From Martinezella lusitana (GTDB lineage: Bacteria > Pseudomonadota > Alphaproteobacteria > Rhizobiales > Rhizobiaceae): a DNA stretch of 64,000 bases. Numbering within the stretch: the first letter of the stretch is position 1; every line of letters starts with the position of its first letter. Both the position numbers and the translations under genes were made by a program. Below the pieces are notes generated by a model that was given only the letters and a program-made list of their open reading frames with translations, was not told the origin of the DNA and searched no databases. Shown here piece after piece: positions 44,001-52,216 of this stretch. The stretch spans positions 124,001-188,000 of the forward strand of contig NZ_WUEY01000014.1 of assembly GCF_010668395.1 (NCBI RefSeq), given 5' to 3'.

Positions 44001-45518
44001 GGGATACGCGCGCCCGATGTGTCGAAAGATCCGCTCCGCCTTCGAGATGACCTCGAAGCGGCCTTTGGAACCGCTGATCGCCTCGGCACTCCCGAGCAGG
44101 AGAATACCACCCTCGCGCAAAGCGAAATGAAAGAACGAGATCACCTTCTCCTGCGCCTCCGGGCGCAGATAGATCAACAGATTGCGGCAGGAGATGAAGT
44201 CGAGCCGGGAAAAGGGCGGATCGGCCAAGACATCCTGCACGGCGAAGACGATCGTCGCCCGCAGCTCGGGCAGAATTCGATAGCCGTGGTCGTCCTTTGA
44301 GAAAAAACGGGCAAGTCTGGCAGGGGATACTTCCGCTGAGATCGCTTCCGAATAGAGCCCCTCTCTGGCTGTTGCGACTACTTCGGAGTCGACGTCAGAG
44401 GCAAATATCTGAAGCTTAATCTCCTTCTTGGCAGCCGTGATTTCCTCACGAAAGAGCATAGCCAGCGAATAGGTCTCCTCACCGGTGCTGCATCCGGCAA
44501 TCCAGATACGTAGCGGCTGGTCGACGGAGTGGTTGCGAACCACATCCGGGATGATCTTTTCGCTCAGGACATCGAACACCGCAGGATCACGGAAGAAGCT
44601 GGTCACGTTGATGAGCAGGTCGGCTGCGAGGCGATCAAACTCCTTCTCATCGTTTCTCAGGACATCGAGATAGCGCGCTATGTCATCGGTCTCGATCGAG
44701 GCCATCGCCATGCGTCGCTCGATCCGACGCCGCAGTGTGCCTTGCTTGTAGAGTCTAAAATCGTAAGCAGTCTTTTTCCGAAGGAGGTCAACAATCTCAG
44801 ATAGCCAATTCGGGGCGACGTTGCTTTGGCCGGGCGCCGCCGCGCGCGTGAGCGCCATTCGGCGATGGAATTTTACAAGTGCATCCGGAATGCTCGTCAG
44901 TGGGAGGATAAGATCGACCGCGCCGGTCTGGATCGCGTTTTTCGGCATGCCGTCGAAAGCAGCCTCATTCGGATCCTGTGCGATGACGAGGCCGCCCTTT
45001 TCCTTCACGGCCTTGAGGCCGAGGCTGCCATCGGCGCCCGTTCCCGAGAGGATCACACAGATGGCGCGCTCCCCATATTCCTCTGCGAGCGAGCGCAGCA
45101 GGAAATCGAAGGGCAGACGCGCGCCGTGGCGAGCCTCAGGCTCGGAAAGACGCAGGATGCCGTTGCTGACGGCGAGATAGGTTCCGGGCGGAATGATGTA
45201 GAGGTGATTACTCTTGAGCTGCGTGCCATCAACGGCCTGCTCCACGGTCATCGCGGTGTGGTGGGCCAGCAACTCGGCCATCATGCTCTCGTGCTTGGGA
45301 TCGAGATGCTGCACCAGGATGAAGGCCATGCCGGCGCCCGACGCCAGCCCGCTAAGAAGCTTGGTGCAGGCCTCCAGGCCGCCGGCCGACGCGCCAATAC
45401 CGACGACGGGAAAACTCTCCAATCGTTCTCGCGATGGTCCGCTCACAAGCGTAACTGCAGCCTTTGCCTGTGAATGAGCGCGAGCCGGCTTATTCCGAGT
45501 TGTTTGCCGTCGCGGCAT
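41094..45518 (-). CDS. CheB-CheR-PAS-histidine kinase-REC-REC-LuxR hybrid sensor
   Basis: A 1474-residue protein that joins seven modules. (1) CheB methylesterase, about 38-225, with Ser44 in GIGASAGG, His71 in LVQHLD and Asp163 in SGTGADG. (2) CheR methyltransferase, about 235-500, with the SAM motif IAGCSTGEETYS near 340. (3) A Glu-rich coiled coil, about 663-743. (4) PAS, about 743-860. (5) HisKA with His in AASHDLRQPLQ near 887, and HATPase near 1000-1070 (NLLSNALKYT, DTGVGI, GLGLGL). (6) Two REC domains, with Asp in LILADYNLP near 1177 and in LLIDAYLP near 1318. (7) A LuxR/FixJ HTH, about 1403-1463 (LTPRQHQIMGMVLAGHPSKN, SQRTVENHRAS). A TTG at 45557 could extend it by 13 residues. The target genes are unknown. 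Confidence 0.93.
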   Translation of the reverse strand: MPRRQTTRNKPARAHSQAKAAVTLVSGPSRERLESFPVVGIGASAGGLEACTKLLSGLASGAGMAFILVQHLDPKHESMMAELLAHHTAMTVEQAVDGTQLKSNHLYIIPPGTYLAVSNGILRLSEPEARHGARLPFDFLLRSLAEEYGERAICVILSGTGADGSLGLKAVKEKGGLVIAQDPNEAAFDGMPKNAIQTGAVDLILPLTSIPDALVKFHRRMALTRAAAPGQSNVAPNWLSEIVDLLRKKTAYDFRLYKQGTLRRRIERRMAMASIETDDIARYLDVLRNDEKEFDRLAADLLINVTSFFRDPAVFDVLSEKIIPDVVRNHSVDQPLRIWIAGCSTGEETYSLAMLFREEITAAKKEIKLQIFASDVDSEVVATAREGLYSEAISAEVSPARLARFFSKDDHGYRILPELRATIVFAVQDVLADPPFSRLDFISCRNLLIYLRPEAQEKVISFFHFALREGGILLLGSAEAISGSKGRFEVISKAERIFRHIGRAYPGEVGFLLGGGEGARLPPRIPESPIPSRQAALAEGCRRLIIETYTPAAVLINRKLEWLYSLGPTERYLRVPRGHASFDLLAMVRPNVRIKLRAAIHQAMVEKARIVIPGGHMDHEGKPHSFEIGVQATVIDGEDLLLVCFIEAPASSHTAGRKTTPSDNEHVAELEQQLEATQAELHAAIQSLETSNEEQKAINEEALSVNEEYQSTNEELLTSKEELQSMNEELTALNSQLQETLERQRTTASDLQNILYSTDVATIFLDLDLNIRFFTPATKALFSIIATDIGRPLADLNSLADDGVLLTDARTVLQGLAPIEREIQARDGRWYIRRILPYRAQNDGIEGVVITFVDTTERKLAADALEAAKRDAQQANLAKSRFLAAASHDLRQPLQALSLMRGVLARKIRDDKKEEALALVNRLDETAAAMSSMLNVLLDINQLEAGTVHPEFVSFPIADLLERLRDEFSYHATAQNLALRVVPCSLSVYSDPRLLEQMIRNLLSNALKYTRRGKVLLGCRRRCGMLSIEVCDTGVGIADQDLQVIFDEYHQLDNAARERSRGLGLGLSIVQRLAVLLGHPVHVRSQPGRGSVFSIDVMLPPSIDGQHDAYASHMPSVPTDDGSRHTGAILIIEDEAELRELLEVVLKEEGHFPVSAPDGAAALALLDHGGVAPDLILADYNLPNGMDGLTVAAKVRERLHRRIPVIVLTGDISTETLRRIASQDCVQLNKPVKATDVTQAIHRLLPISQHTSHPPLAGRTGPVRDAETSVIFVIDDDSYVREGIRELLEADGRSVEDFANGEDFLKACRPGQEGCLLIDAYLPGISGLELLQRLHDEDWRLPAIMITGNSDVSMAVKAMKAGASDFIEKPIGREDLLAGVARALEQAHDAAKLSSWRRVATEHMASLTPRQHQIMGMVLAGHPSKNIAADLKISQRTVENHRASIMRKTGVKSLPALARLALAATSGREEPDRI

Positions 45519-45956
45519 TTCGCCTTCGCTTTCGCCCGAAACACTCAATCCAGCCAAGGATCGGGTGATGGAAATTCACAACTTTTGAGGGAAGTGAAAC
45601 GACGTCGCCTGAGGACCCGTCGACCGTTCCACTATGACATACATCGCCGTGAATTACCACCATATCATGTTGCGGCAGATGCTTGAGTAGTTTCCGACGC
45701 TCCCCGTACTGACGAATTTTGGTTAGGTTCAATAATGCCGCTCTCTCCGTCTCGCGCAGGCGGCCTCTGCGATAAAGTGGAACGTGTCGTGCGTGGTTTG
45801 GCAAAATCCTCGACCAAGCGAAACCGACGGACGAAGGCAAGGTTCAGAAAATGCCGCAAGCGGCTCGAATATTCTTAAAAAGTAGAATCGCGTCAGCAGC
45901 ACTGCCGCCGCCCATTGACCAGGCGGCAGGTAATCACTCAATTGCAGGAGCGTCCG
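45519..45956. other. Intergenic region with one repeat motif
   Basis: No gene is supported. The motif TTGAGTAGTTTCCGA lies at 45683-45697. Short frames on both strands look like shadows. Confidence 0.4.
45683..45700 (+). repeat. Single copy of the TTGAGTAGTTTCCGA motif
   Basis: TTGAGTAGTTTCCGACGC matches the ends of the MITE-like element (TTGAGTAGTTTCCGAACC) in 15 consecutive bases. It is preceded by GCGGCAG, as is the copy near 54255. Confidence 0.55.
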
Positions 45957-46352
45957 ATGCATCGATCATTTACACTTTTGGCCGCAGCGACCCTCTTTGC
46001 GGTACCGCTTGACAACCCTGCCTTCTCGCAAGGCTCTCCTCAAACGGTTACGCTGACGAAGGTCGATCCGGCATCGTTGGCCACGGGCTATCGAACATCG
46101 AAGGTGGTGGGCGGCACCGTCGTCAATGACGCCGATGAAACCGTTGGCACGATCGACGATCTGATTGTTACCCCCACCGACAAGGTGCCTTTCGCAGTAC
46201 TCTCAGTTGGAGGGTTTCTAGGGGTGGGCTCGAAATACGTCGTGGTGCCGTTCAATTCGATACAGATGCAAGACAAGAAAATAGTGCTGGCCGGTGCGAC
46301 CAAGGATTCGTTGGGTGCGCTTCCCGAGTTCAAGTACAATACCGGCAATTGA
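45957..46352 (+). CDS. Secreted PRC-barrel domain protein
   Basis: A 131-residue protein. The signal peptide is MHRSFTLLAAATLFAVPLDN, with likely cleavage after AFSQG. A single PRC-barrel domain follows (GYRTSKVVGGTVVNDADETV, GTIDDLIVTPTDKVPFAVLS, VGSKYVVVPFNSIQMQDKKI). The ATG at 45957 has GCAGGAG upstream; the longer frame from 45915 is not used. PRC-barrel proteins of this type are periplasmic and of unknown role, frequently linked to stress in rhizobia. Confidence 0.85.
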   Translation: MHRSFTLLAAATLFAVPLDNPAFSQGSPQTVTLTKVDPASLATGYRTSKVVGGTVVNDADETVGTIDDLIVTPTDKVPFAVLSVGGFLGVGSKYVVVPFNSIQMQDKKIVLAGATKDSLGALPEFKYNTGN

Positions 46353-46618
46353 TCGGAGCCAGGAAGCGACCTCCCGCTTAGAGAATGGAAACCCGGCCGG
46401 GACGGACTCTTGGGCATCGCCAGTACGGCGGAGGTGTTATCAGCTTGCTCGCTGCCGTCCTCTTCTTGCTTTGGCTTTTTGGTGGCATCGGCAAAATTTG
46501 AACTCTCCAGCGATATGCCGAGCTTTGAACAGAATATCTGGCTCCGTTGGACGCTCGGACAGCCTTTGACAGAGGCTAACTGAGGCCACGAGAGCGATGT
46601 CGAAAGCAGGGTGCGGAA

Positions 46619-47020
46619 ATGTCAGAAGATGGCTCTCGCGGAATATCCGCCTCAACAAAAGCGCTCCGCATCCTCCTGGTCGAAGACGACGCCCTCCTCG
46701 CGATGCTGTATGCCGAGCTTCTGGCAGACATGGGGCATGTGGTCTGCGCGATCGAATCGACAGAACCCGACGCGATTGCGGCTGCGGCTCGCTGCAAGCC
46801 CGATTTGATGATGGTGGATGGCGGTCTGCGCAAGGGTAGCGGCATCTCCGCGGTCAGTGAAATACTAAAGAGCGGATTTGTCCCTCATTTGTTTGTGACC
46901 GGTGATGCCAGAGCGGTGCAAATGTCACGACCACATGCGGTGATTTTGGAGAAGCCGTTTCGCGAACCGGATCTTGCGCTGGCCATACAGAGCGCACTCG
47001 ATGCGACTCCCGCCAGTTAA
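46619..47020 (+). CDS. Single-domain response regulator receiver
   Basis: A 133-residue protein that is all receiver domain. The acidic pocket is in LLVEDDALLAMLYAELLADM (residues 20-40), the phospho-accepting Asp is at residue 67 in PDLMMVDGGLRKGSG, Thr lies in HLFVTGDARAV and the conserved Lys in VILEKPFREPDLAL. No output domain is present, so it works as a phosphate shuttle or through protein contacts. It lies 1.1 kb from the start of the hybrid sensor on the opposite strand; a link with that kinase is possible but unproven. Confidence 0.87.
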   Translation: MSEDGSRGISASTKALRILLVEDDALLAMLYAELLADMGHVVCAIESTEPDAIAAAARCKPDLMMVDGGLRKGSGISAVSEILKSGFVPHLFVTGDARAVQMSRPHAVILEKPFREPDLALAIQSALDATPAS

Positions 47021-47427
47021 GGATGGATAAGCTCGCCAAGTGTTATCGGGATCAGAGGATGAACCTCGGCCGGCCAGGCGACAACTTGGGCGGTGAGTTG
47101 TTGGAGCAGCTCGACCAACGCAGGCCGATCGATAAGCTTCATCGATCATCACGGTTGACGCGATGAGGGAGCCGGGCAGCACCCGGGCGCACCGATCAAA
47201 GAAAGCCGAATATCGGCCACAGCAGGATCTGCGGTCGGAGCTTGTTCCGCGACAAGCAGTTCTGATGACTACGCGCCTCTTCAATGAAACAAAGAATTTC
47301 TGAACTTTCTATGAGAATATATTCCAATTTAAAGTTAATATATCAATATTAAGTGATGAAAGCATCAGTACCATTGTATATTACCCAATGAATAGCCATA
47401 TAAACTACTGAATAGGAGAACATAAAA
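47021..47427. other. AT-rich upstream region of the BA14K gene
   Basis: No gene is supported. The last 140 bp (about 47285-47427) are clearly richer in A and T than the surroundings (for example TTTAAAGTTAATATATCAAT) and probably hold the promoter of the BA14K gene. Confidence 0.45.
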
Positions 47428-47841
47428 ATGAACAAGCTAGCTCTCGGCATTGTGTCACTTGCTGCAGGACTTAGCAGCATTCTACCAGCCTATGCGTTCC
47501 CGATTGCTGAACTACCGATCACCCAGCAATCCGACGTAATCCAAGTCAGAAATTACGGACATCACGGCGGCCACATCTGGCACGGCCACGGTCACTATAA
47601 CCATGGGTATTCCCGCTACAATCGTGGCTATGGCGGATATCGCGGTTACGATCACGACGGAAACGCCGGCGCCATTATCGGTGGCCTCGCAGCCGGCGCG
47701 ATCATTGGCGGCGTGCTCGCTTCACAGTCGCATTATAATGGCGGCACTCACGCGCAGTCTTGTGCCAACCGATACCGCACATATCGAGCCTCGGATAACA
47801 CATTTCAGCCAAACAGCGGACCGCGCGTCCAGTGCCGATAG
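47428..47841 (+). CDS. BA14K family secreted protein
   Basis: A 137-residue protein. The signal peptide (MNKLALGIVSLAAGLSSILP, AYA) is followed by a Gly/His/Tyr-rich part (YGHHGGHIWHGHGHYNHGYS), a hydrophobic hairpin (AGAIIGGLAAGAIIGGVLAS) and the C-terminal BA14K signature (SCANRYRTYRASDNTFQPNS, GPRVQC). The family is named after a Brucella abortus 14-kDa lectin-like immunoreactive protein and is characteristic of Rhizobiales. It is probably anchored in the envelope. An AGGAG ribosome-binding site precedes the ATG. Confidence 0.9.
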   Translation: MNKLALGIVSLAAGLSSILPAYAFPIAELPITQQSDVIQVRNYGHHGGHIWHGHGHYNHGYSRYNRGYGGYRGYDHDGNAGAIIGGLAAGAIIGGVLASQSHYNGGTHAQSCANRYRTYRASDNTFQPNSGPRVQCR

Positions 47842-48120
47842 ACAGCCCACTCGTGATTAACGCCGGCAGTTCTGCTCTTTCGATTAGCAAACCCGGCCTT
47901 CGAATTTTGCGTTTCGAAACGTTCGGGCACCTTGCCTGCCGCTCCATCCACTTAACGCCACCTGATGAATGAACTTTCCGATCCCCGTATTGCCGCATCG
48001 ATCTTTCGCCAGGAGTGGTCTCATTAATCGAAGCGGAACCCAATTCACTGCCGGTGACGGAGCCGCGACGCCGTCCAGCATTGGGCCTTTTGGATCCTTT
48101 CAAAGTCGATGGAATATTCT

Positions 48121-50718
48121 TTACGCGGCTTTCGGGGACGGCCAGACTGCCTGACCATCGCGCCCGGACACCAGTTTGCGGGTCGTCTTGATGGCCCACG
48201 GTTTCAATAGCTCCGCCAGAAGCAGATAGATTAAAACAAGGCCGCCGACGCTGGCCAAAACGGCGAATGATGGAATCACGAATCCAAACCAGGTTCCGAT
48301 AGGCGTGAACGGAAGAGCTATGGCGACGAGCAAGGCGATCAAGGAAGATGCCGCGAGCATCGGTCGAGGCAGGTCCCGCCACGGCCTCCCATTCGTGCGA
48401 ATGATGAAAATCACCAGGATCTGCGTCATCATGGATTCGAGGAACCAGGTCGTACGGAATTCGTCAGGCGCTGCCCTGAAAGCCCATATCAGGATGCCGA
48501 AGGTGAGAAAGTCGAATAGAGAAGACAGCGGTCCCATGATCGCGGCAAACCTGATCAATCCCCGCATATCCCATACCTGCGGCTTGGCTGTCGCCTCCCC
48601 CCGAACACCGTCAAACGGAACGCCGACCTCTGAGAAATCGTAAAGGAGATTGTTCAGGAGGATCTGCATCGGCAGCATCGGAAGAAACGGCAAGACCAGG
48701 GATGCCATGGCCATCGACAGCATGTTCCCGAAGTTAGAGCTTGCCCCCATGCGAATATATTTGAGGATGTTCGCGAAGGTTCGGCGCCCCTCTTCGACAC
48801 CATCAGCAACAACTTCAAGATCGGATGCCAGCAGGATCATGTCTGCCGCCGCCTGGGCAACGCCGGTTGCTCCATCGACCGACAGTCCAATATCGGCCAC
48901 TTTCAATGCCGGTGCGTCGTTGATGCCATCGCCGAGGAAGCCAACGACGGCGCCCTTCGCCTGCAGCGCTCTGACGATACGAGATTTCTGGTCCGGTGCC
49001 AGTCGGCCAAAAGCATCCACCGATTGCACCTGGATTGCCAGTGCCTCGTCACTCATCGACGCGATGTCCGCGCCGGACAGGACGCTTCGTGCGCTTAGTC
49101 CGACCAGGCCTGCCAATCGTCTGACAACCACCGGATCATCACCCGAGAGGATTTTCAATCTTATGCCAGCCGCAGCGAGGCGCGTGATTGCGGCGGCGGC
49201 CGTAGGCTTCGGAGGATCGGCAAAGGCGCAGAATCCCTCGAAGACCAGATCCGCTTCATCGGATGTTTCGACGTTTCGTACGGCTCCTTGCCATGGTCGC
49301 GAGGCGACCGCGATCGAGCGAAGACCGTCTTCGGCAAGCGCACGAACTTTCTCCAATGCCATCGTCCGTTCCTTATCTCCCATGGCGGAGGCAAAACCGC
49401 CGGCGCGCTGCCTGCTGCAAAGCGCCAGGACAGCTTCAGGCGCCCCCTTGATGATCAAAGTCGGCCCTTCGGGGCCATCCGCCAGAACCGAGCCCAAACG
49501 GCGCGTGAAATCGAAAGCATGACGGCCGGAGAGCGACCAACCATCGGACGCGCCGAGGCTTCCCTTCAGCAGGGCCGCATCGAGAGCCCCGCGATCGCCA
49601 CCCAGATTGGCAGCAATCGCGCCCAATTTGGCCGCCCGCCCGTTATCCGCCCCTGTCGGGTCGAGGCTGCTCGCGAGCGTGATTTCGGCAGATGTAAGCG
49701 TGCCCGTCTTATCGGTGCACAGTACCGACATCGCCCCGAGGTCGTGAATTGAGGCAAGTCTCTTGACGATAACCTTCCGACCGGCCATGCGAATTGCGCC
49801 GCGTGACAGAGTGACGGTGGTAATCATCGGCAGCAGTTCCGGCGTCAGACCCACTGCCAACGCAACCGAAAATAAGAGCGTGTTCAAAATTGGCTGCCCC
49901 AACAGTGTCCGTGCGGCAACGATGACGACGACCAGAGCAAGCGTCAGCCTCGCAACCACAAGACCGTATTCATGCAAATCACGTTGGAACGGGGAAAGCG
50001 CCTGTTCCTCTATCAGTGCGGAAGCGGCCGCGCCGAAGATTGTCTGGCCGCCGGTGCCGACGACCAGTGCGATTGCCTCACCTGTCTGCGCCACGGCCCC
50101 CCGAAACAAAGCATTGGATGCTTCGCCGACATTGGGTGTGGCGACAGCACCTGGCCGCTTTTCAACCGGATAGGGTTCCCCGGTCAGTGCCGCTTCGTTC
50201 GCAGTGAACGCATTGCTTTCCATGACCAGACCGTCGGCAGGAATAATATCGCCTGCACGGACCCGAATCATATCCCCCGGCACCACATGTTCAACGCTCA
50301 CTTCGACGAAGACCCCGTCGCGTTTGACTTCGGCTTTAAGCGCCACGGACCTCCTGAGCGCTTCCGCAGCCTTGACCGCGTGACCTTCCTGTATCGTATC
50401 CAGCCCAATCGATAACACCAGAATGGCAACTATGATAAATCCGCCGGTGATGTCTCCGGTTGCCATCGAAACGAAACCGGCGACGAAAAGAATGAGCGAA
50501 AGCGGTTCCAGCATCCGCCGCATAATGGCTCTTGGCAGCCCCGTCGCTTTCGCGATGGCGTCGCTATTCGGACCATATTGTATCTGACGGTTGGTCGCGT
50601 CCATGGTCGTCAATCCGTCGGTCTTGCAATGAAGTAAACCGCAAAGCGCCTCCGGCGTCTGCGTCCAGAACATTGAATGGGGCGTCATCGCCGTCTGCAG
50701 CACAGTCGCTTTGGTCAT
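48121..50718 (-). CDS. mgtA: Mg2+-importing P-type ATPase
   Basis: An 865-residue P3B-type ATPase. The visible motifs are the actuator-domain TGE in NEAALTGEPYPVEK, the phosphorylation site Asp in VLCTDKTGTLTSAEIT, the hinge in VVGFLGDGINDAPALKVADI, and the C-terminal membrane helices (FLPMLPMQILLNNLLYDFSE). The N-terminal 45 residues match the MgtA/MgtB type (LTTMDATNRQIQYGPN). It imports magnesium under limitation. A strong AGGAG precedes the ATG. The upstream 578 bp contain a candidate structured leader. A CorA-type transporter gene is 8 kb away. Confidence 0.93.
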   Translation of the reverse strand: MTKATVLQTAMTPHSMFWTQTPEALCGLLHCKTDGLTTMDATNRQIQYGPNSDAIAKATGLPRAIMRRMLEPLSLILFVAGFVSMATGDITGGFIIVAILVLSIGLDTIQEGHAVKAAEALRRSVALKAEVKRDGVFVEVSVEHVVPGDMIRVRAGDIIPADGLVMESNAFTANEAALTGEPYPVEKRPGAVATPNVGEASNALFRGAVAQTGEAIALVVGTGGQTIFGAAASALIEEQALSPFQRDLHEYGLVVARLTLALVVVIVAARTLLGQPILNTLLFSVALAVGLTPELLPMITTVTLSRGAIRMAGRKVIVKRLASIHDLGAMSVLCTDKTGTLTSAEITLASSLDPTGADNGRAAKLGAIAANLGGDRGALDAALLKGSLGASDGWSLSGRHAFDFTRRLGSVLADGPEGPTLIIKGAPEAVLALCSRQRAGGFASAMGDKERTMALEKVRALAEDGLRSIAVASRPWQGAVRNVETSDEADLVFEGFCAFADPPKPTAAAAITRLAAAGIRLKILSGDDPVVVRRLAGLVGLSARSVLSGADIASMSDEALAIQVQSVDAFGRLAPDQKSRIVRALQAKGAVVGFLGDGINDAPALKVADIGLSVDGATGVAQAAADMILLASDLEVVADGVEEGRRTFANILKYIRMGASSNFGNMLSMAMASLVLPFLPMLPMQILLNNLLYDFSEVGVPFDGVRGEATAKPQVWDMRGLIRFAAIMGPLSSLFDFLTFGILIWAFRAAPDEFRTTWFLESMMTQILVIFIIRTNGRPWRDLPRPMLAASSLIALLVAIALPFTPIGTWFGFVIPSFAVLASVGGLVLIYLLLAELLKPWAIKTTRKLVSGRDGQAVWPSPKAA

Positions 50719-51296
50719 TAACTTTTCTCCTCCAACGGAACCGCGCCTGATTGCATCTACGACGGGCCAGTGTATTTGCCGCTATTCATCGACAGCCCGA
50801 GCAACACAACGCATTGCAAATTCGCTCCGTCTTAACGAAGCCCTGTTCACGCTATCAAAATAGCTCAGGACAGGTGCTACCGGGAGAGACGGAATCTACT
50901 CGGCGAAAACACCGGCTGCGGCAGGAAGAACACGCTGCAACAAAACCTCGGCAACAGGGCGAGATTCCGTTGGATTGAGTAGGATCCGGGACTATTTCAT
51001 CAGGCAACGATAATGGCGCCGTCTTCGCATCTTTGATGATGGGTGGCAGTACCGAATATAAAGACGGAGAACTCGGGATCGCCACCGGGGAAGGTAAGCC
51101 TCCTCCACGGGAATCGGCAGAGCCTAGGAGCACAATTCGCCGTCGTCTTATACGAGCGTTTCTTCAACCAAAGATGAATCGGCGTCACGCGTGGAATTCC
51201 TGCCCGCTAGGGTGCAAGTGAAACGGATATTCTCTACGGTCTTATTGCGGTTTGAGCCCGAGAAATCTGATAGCACCGGCGTCGCTCCGCTTCCAT
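50719..51296. other. Upstream region of mgtA
   Basis: No gene is supported in these 578 bp. A paired-arm segment at 50889-50970 could be part of the mgtA leader RNA. Confidence 0.4.
50889..50970 (-). ncRNA. Candidate structured leader of mgtA
   Basis: ACGGAATCT (50889-50897) and AGATTCCGT (50962-50970) form a perfect 9-bp inverted repeat with 64 bases between the arms, about 170 bp upstream of the mgtA start. It does not show the M-box (ykoK) consensus that I can recognise. A regulatory role is inferred only from position. Confidence 0.25.
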
Positions 51297-51512
51297 TCAA
51301 ATTGCTCCGAGCCTAAGTCGAGTCGACACCTCCAGTTCCTCGACAAAACCGAGCGTGGCTCGAAGAGCAGCTGCCTCATTCAAAACCGTTGTTCCGTGAT
51401 CCCTCACCGCAATAGAAAATTCGGCCTCGCCTGCGAGTGCATGCAATCGGACACTGTACACGAGCCAGGCATCTCTTCGTTCTTCGATTTTGATTACCTC
51501 AACATTTTCCAT
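51297..51512 (-). CDS. Small hypothetical protein
   Basis: A 71-residue protein (MENVEVIKIEERRDAWLVYS, VRLHALAGEAEFSIAVRDHG, then AALRATLGFVEELEVSTRL) with alternating strands and a C-terminal helix. The ATG at 51512 (or the adjacent one at 51515) has an AGGAG-like site upstream, and the frame extension to 51617 is not needed. No family is recognised. The next minus-strand gene upstream ends about 100 bp away. Confidence 0.5.
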   Translation of the reverse strand: MENVEVIKIEERRDAWLVYSVRLHALAGEAEFSIAVRDHGTTVLNEAAALRATLGFVEELEVSTRLRLGAI

Positions 51513-51613
51513 CATCTCACTCCTGTGAACGGAAGTTCCATAGCGAGATTCTACGGATTTTCTCATGTCAATTCGATTGGACCGTATCTGATCAGCCACA
51601 AGCAATCTAATGC

Positions 51614-51832
51614 TCAATGACGATCCAATTTGATGGCCGCCGTTATCAGGTCTCGTTCAAAAATATGTGCGCGAAGAGCGCGATTAAGGTCAATTAATTG
51701 ATCTTCCGCCAATCGGCTAGGCTCTCCACGCAACAGAATACCTCTTATATCCGCCTCTTGGGAGGAAACGAGCTTCTGGTCTTCGGCGATTTTCCGGCGA
51801 GAAAGCTCAAGGGTGTTTGGCGTAAAATCCAT
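51614..51832 (-). CDS. Small helical hypothetical protein
   Basis: A 72-residue, highly charged protein (MDFTPNTLELSRRKIAEDQK, LVSSQEADIRGILLRGEPSR, then DLNRALRAHIFERDLITAAI) likely to be all helical. No family is recognised. It precedes the small gene at 51512 on the same strand. Confidence 0.45.
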   Translation of the reverse strand: MDFTPNTLELSRRKIAEDQKLVSSQEADIRGILLRGEPSRLAEDQLIDLNRALRAHIFERDLITAAIKLDRH

Positions 51833-51946
51833 GAAATAATATAGCACATAGTGGCAGGTATTGTCCTGCTCTTTCGTCTATATCATGGCTTATCTTTTGA
51901 TCTAATGGTTATGGATTTGTCATTATCTTCCGGCTGCCTTATCCTA

Positions 51947-52135
51947 TCATAGCTTCACATCACGATAACATCTACATAGCTCACAGTTTTTGGTGGAGGT
52001 ATATGTGATTCCATTTTGATAGTTGCGTAATAATATGGATGCGCGTGGCACCATGCGTCTTGCATCAGCGACATCTGAAACGGTTACATGATGTACGTCT
52101 GCATGATAGACGCGCGCGACAGCGATCACCTTCAT
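51947..52135 (-). CDS. Doubtful small ORF
   Basis: A 62-residue frame (MKVIAVARVYHADVHHVTVS, then CELCRCYRDVKL) with a CxxCxC cluster near the end. The start has only a weak ribosome-binding site and no family is recognised, so this may not be a gene. Confidence 0.25.
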   Translation of the reverse strand: MKVIAVARVYHADVHHVTVSDVADARRMVPRASILLRNYQNGITYTSTKNCELCRCYRDVKL

Positions 52136-52216
52136 TATCTCTTTGTCCTGAGCGCGTTGTGATGTCGCTCGAAGCCGCATCTTTCTCTGCTCACTTAAGC
52201 GTGATGGTTAAGCTTG

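Noticed and set aside
44826..45473. A 215-residue plus-strand frame over the sensor gene
   Set aside because: It is antisense to the CheB domain, whose catalytic residues are all in the minus-strand frame.
50889..50970. Cobalamin riboswitch or M-box identity for the mgtA leader
   Set aside because: Neither the B12 box (GCCACTG) nor the M-box core was found, so only a generic structured element is claimed.
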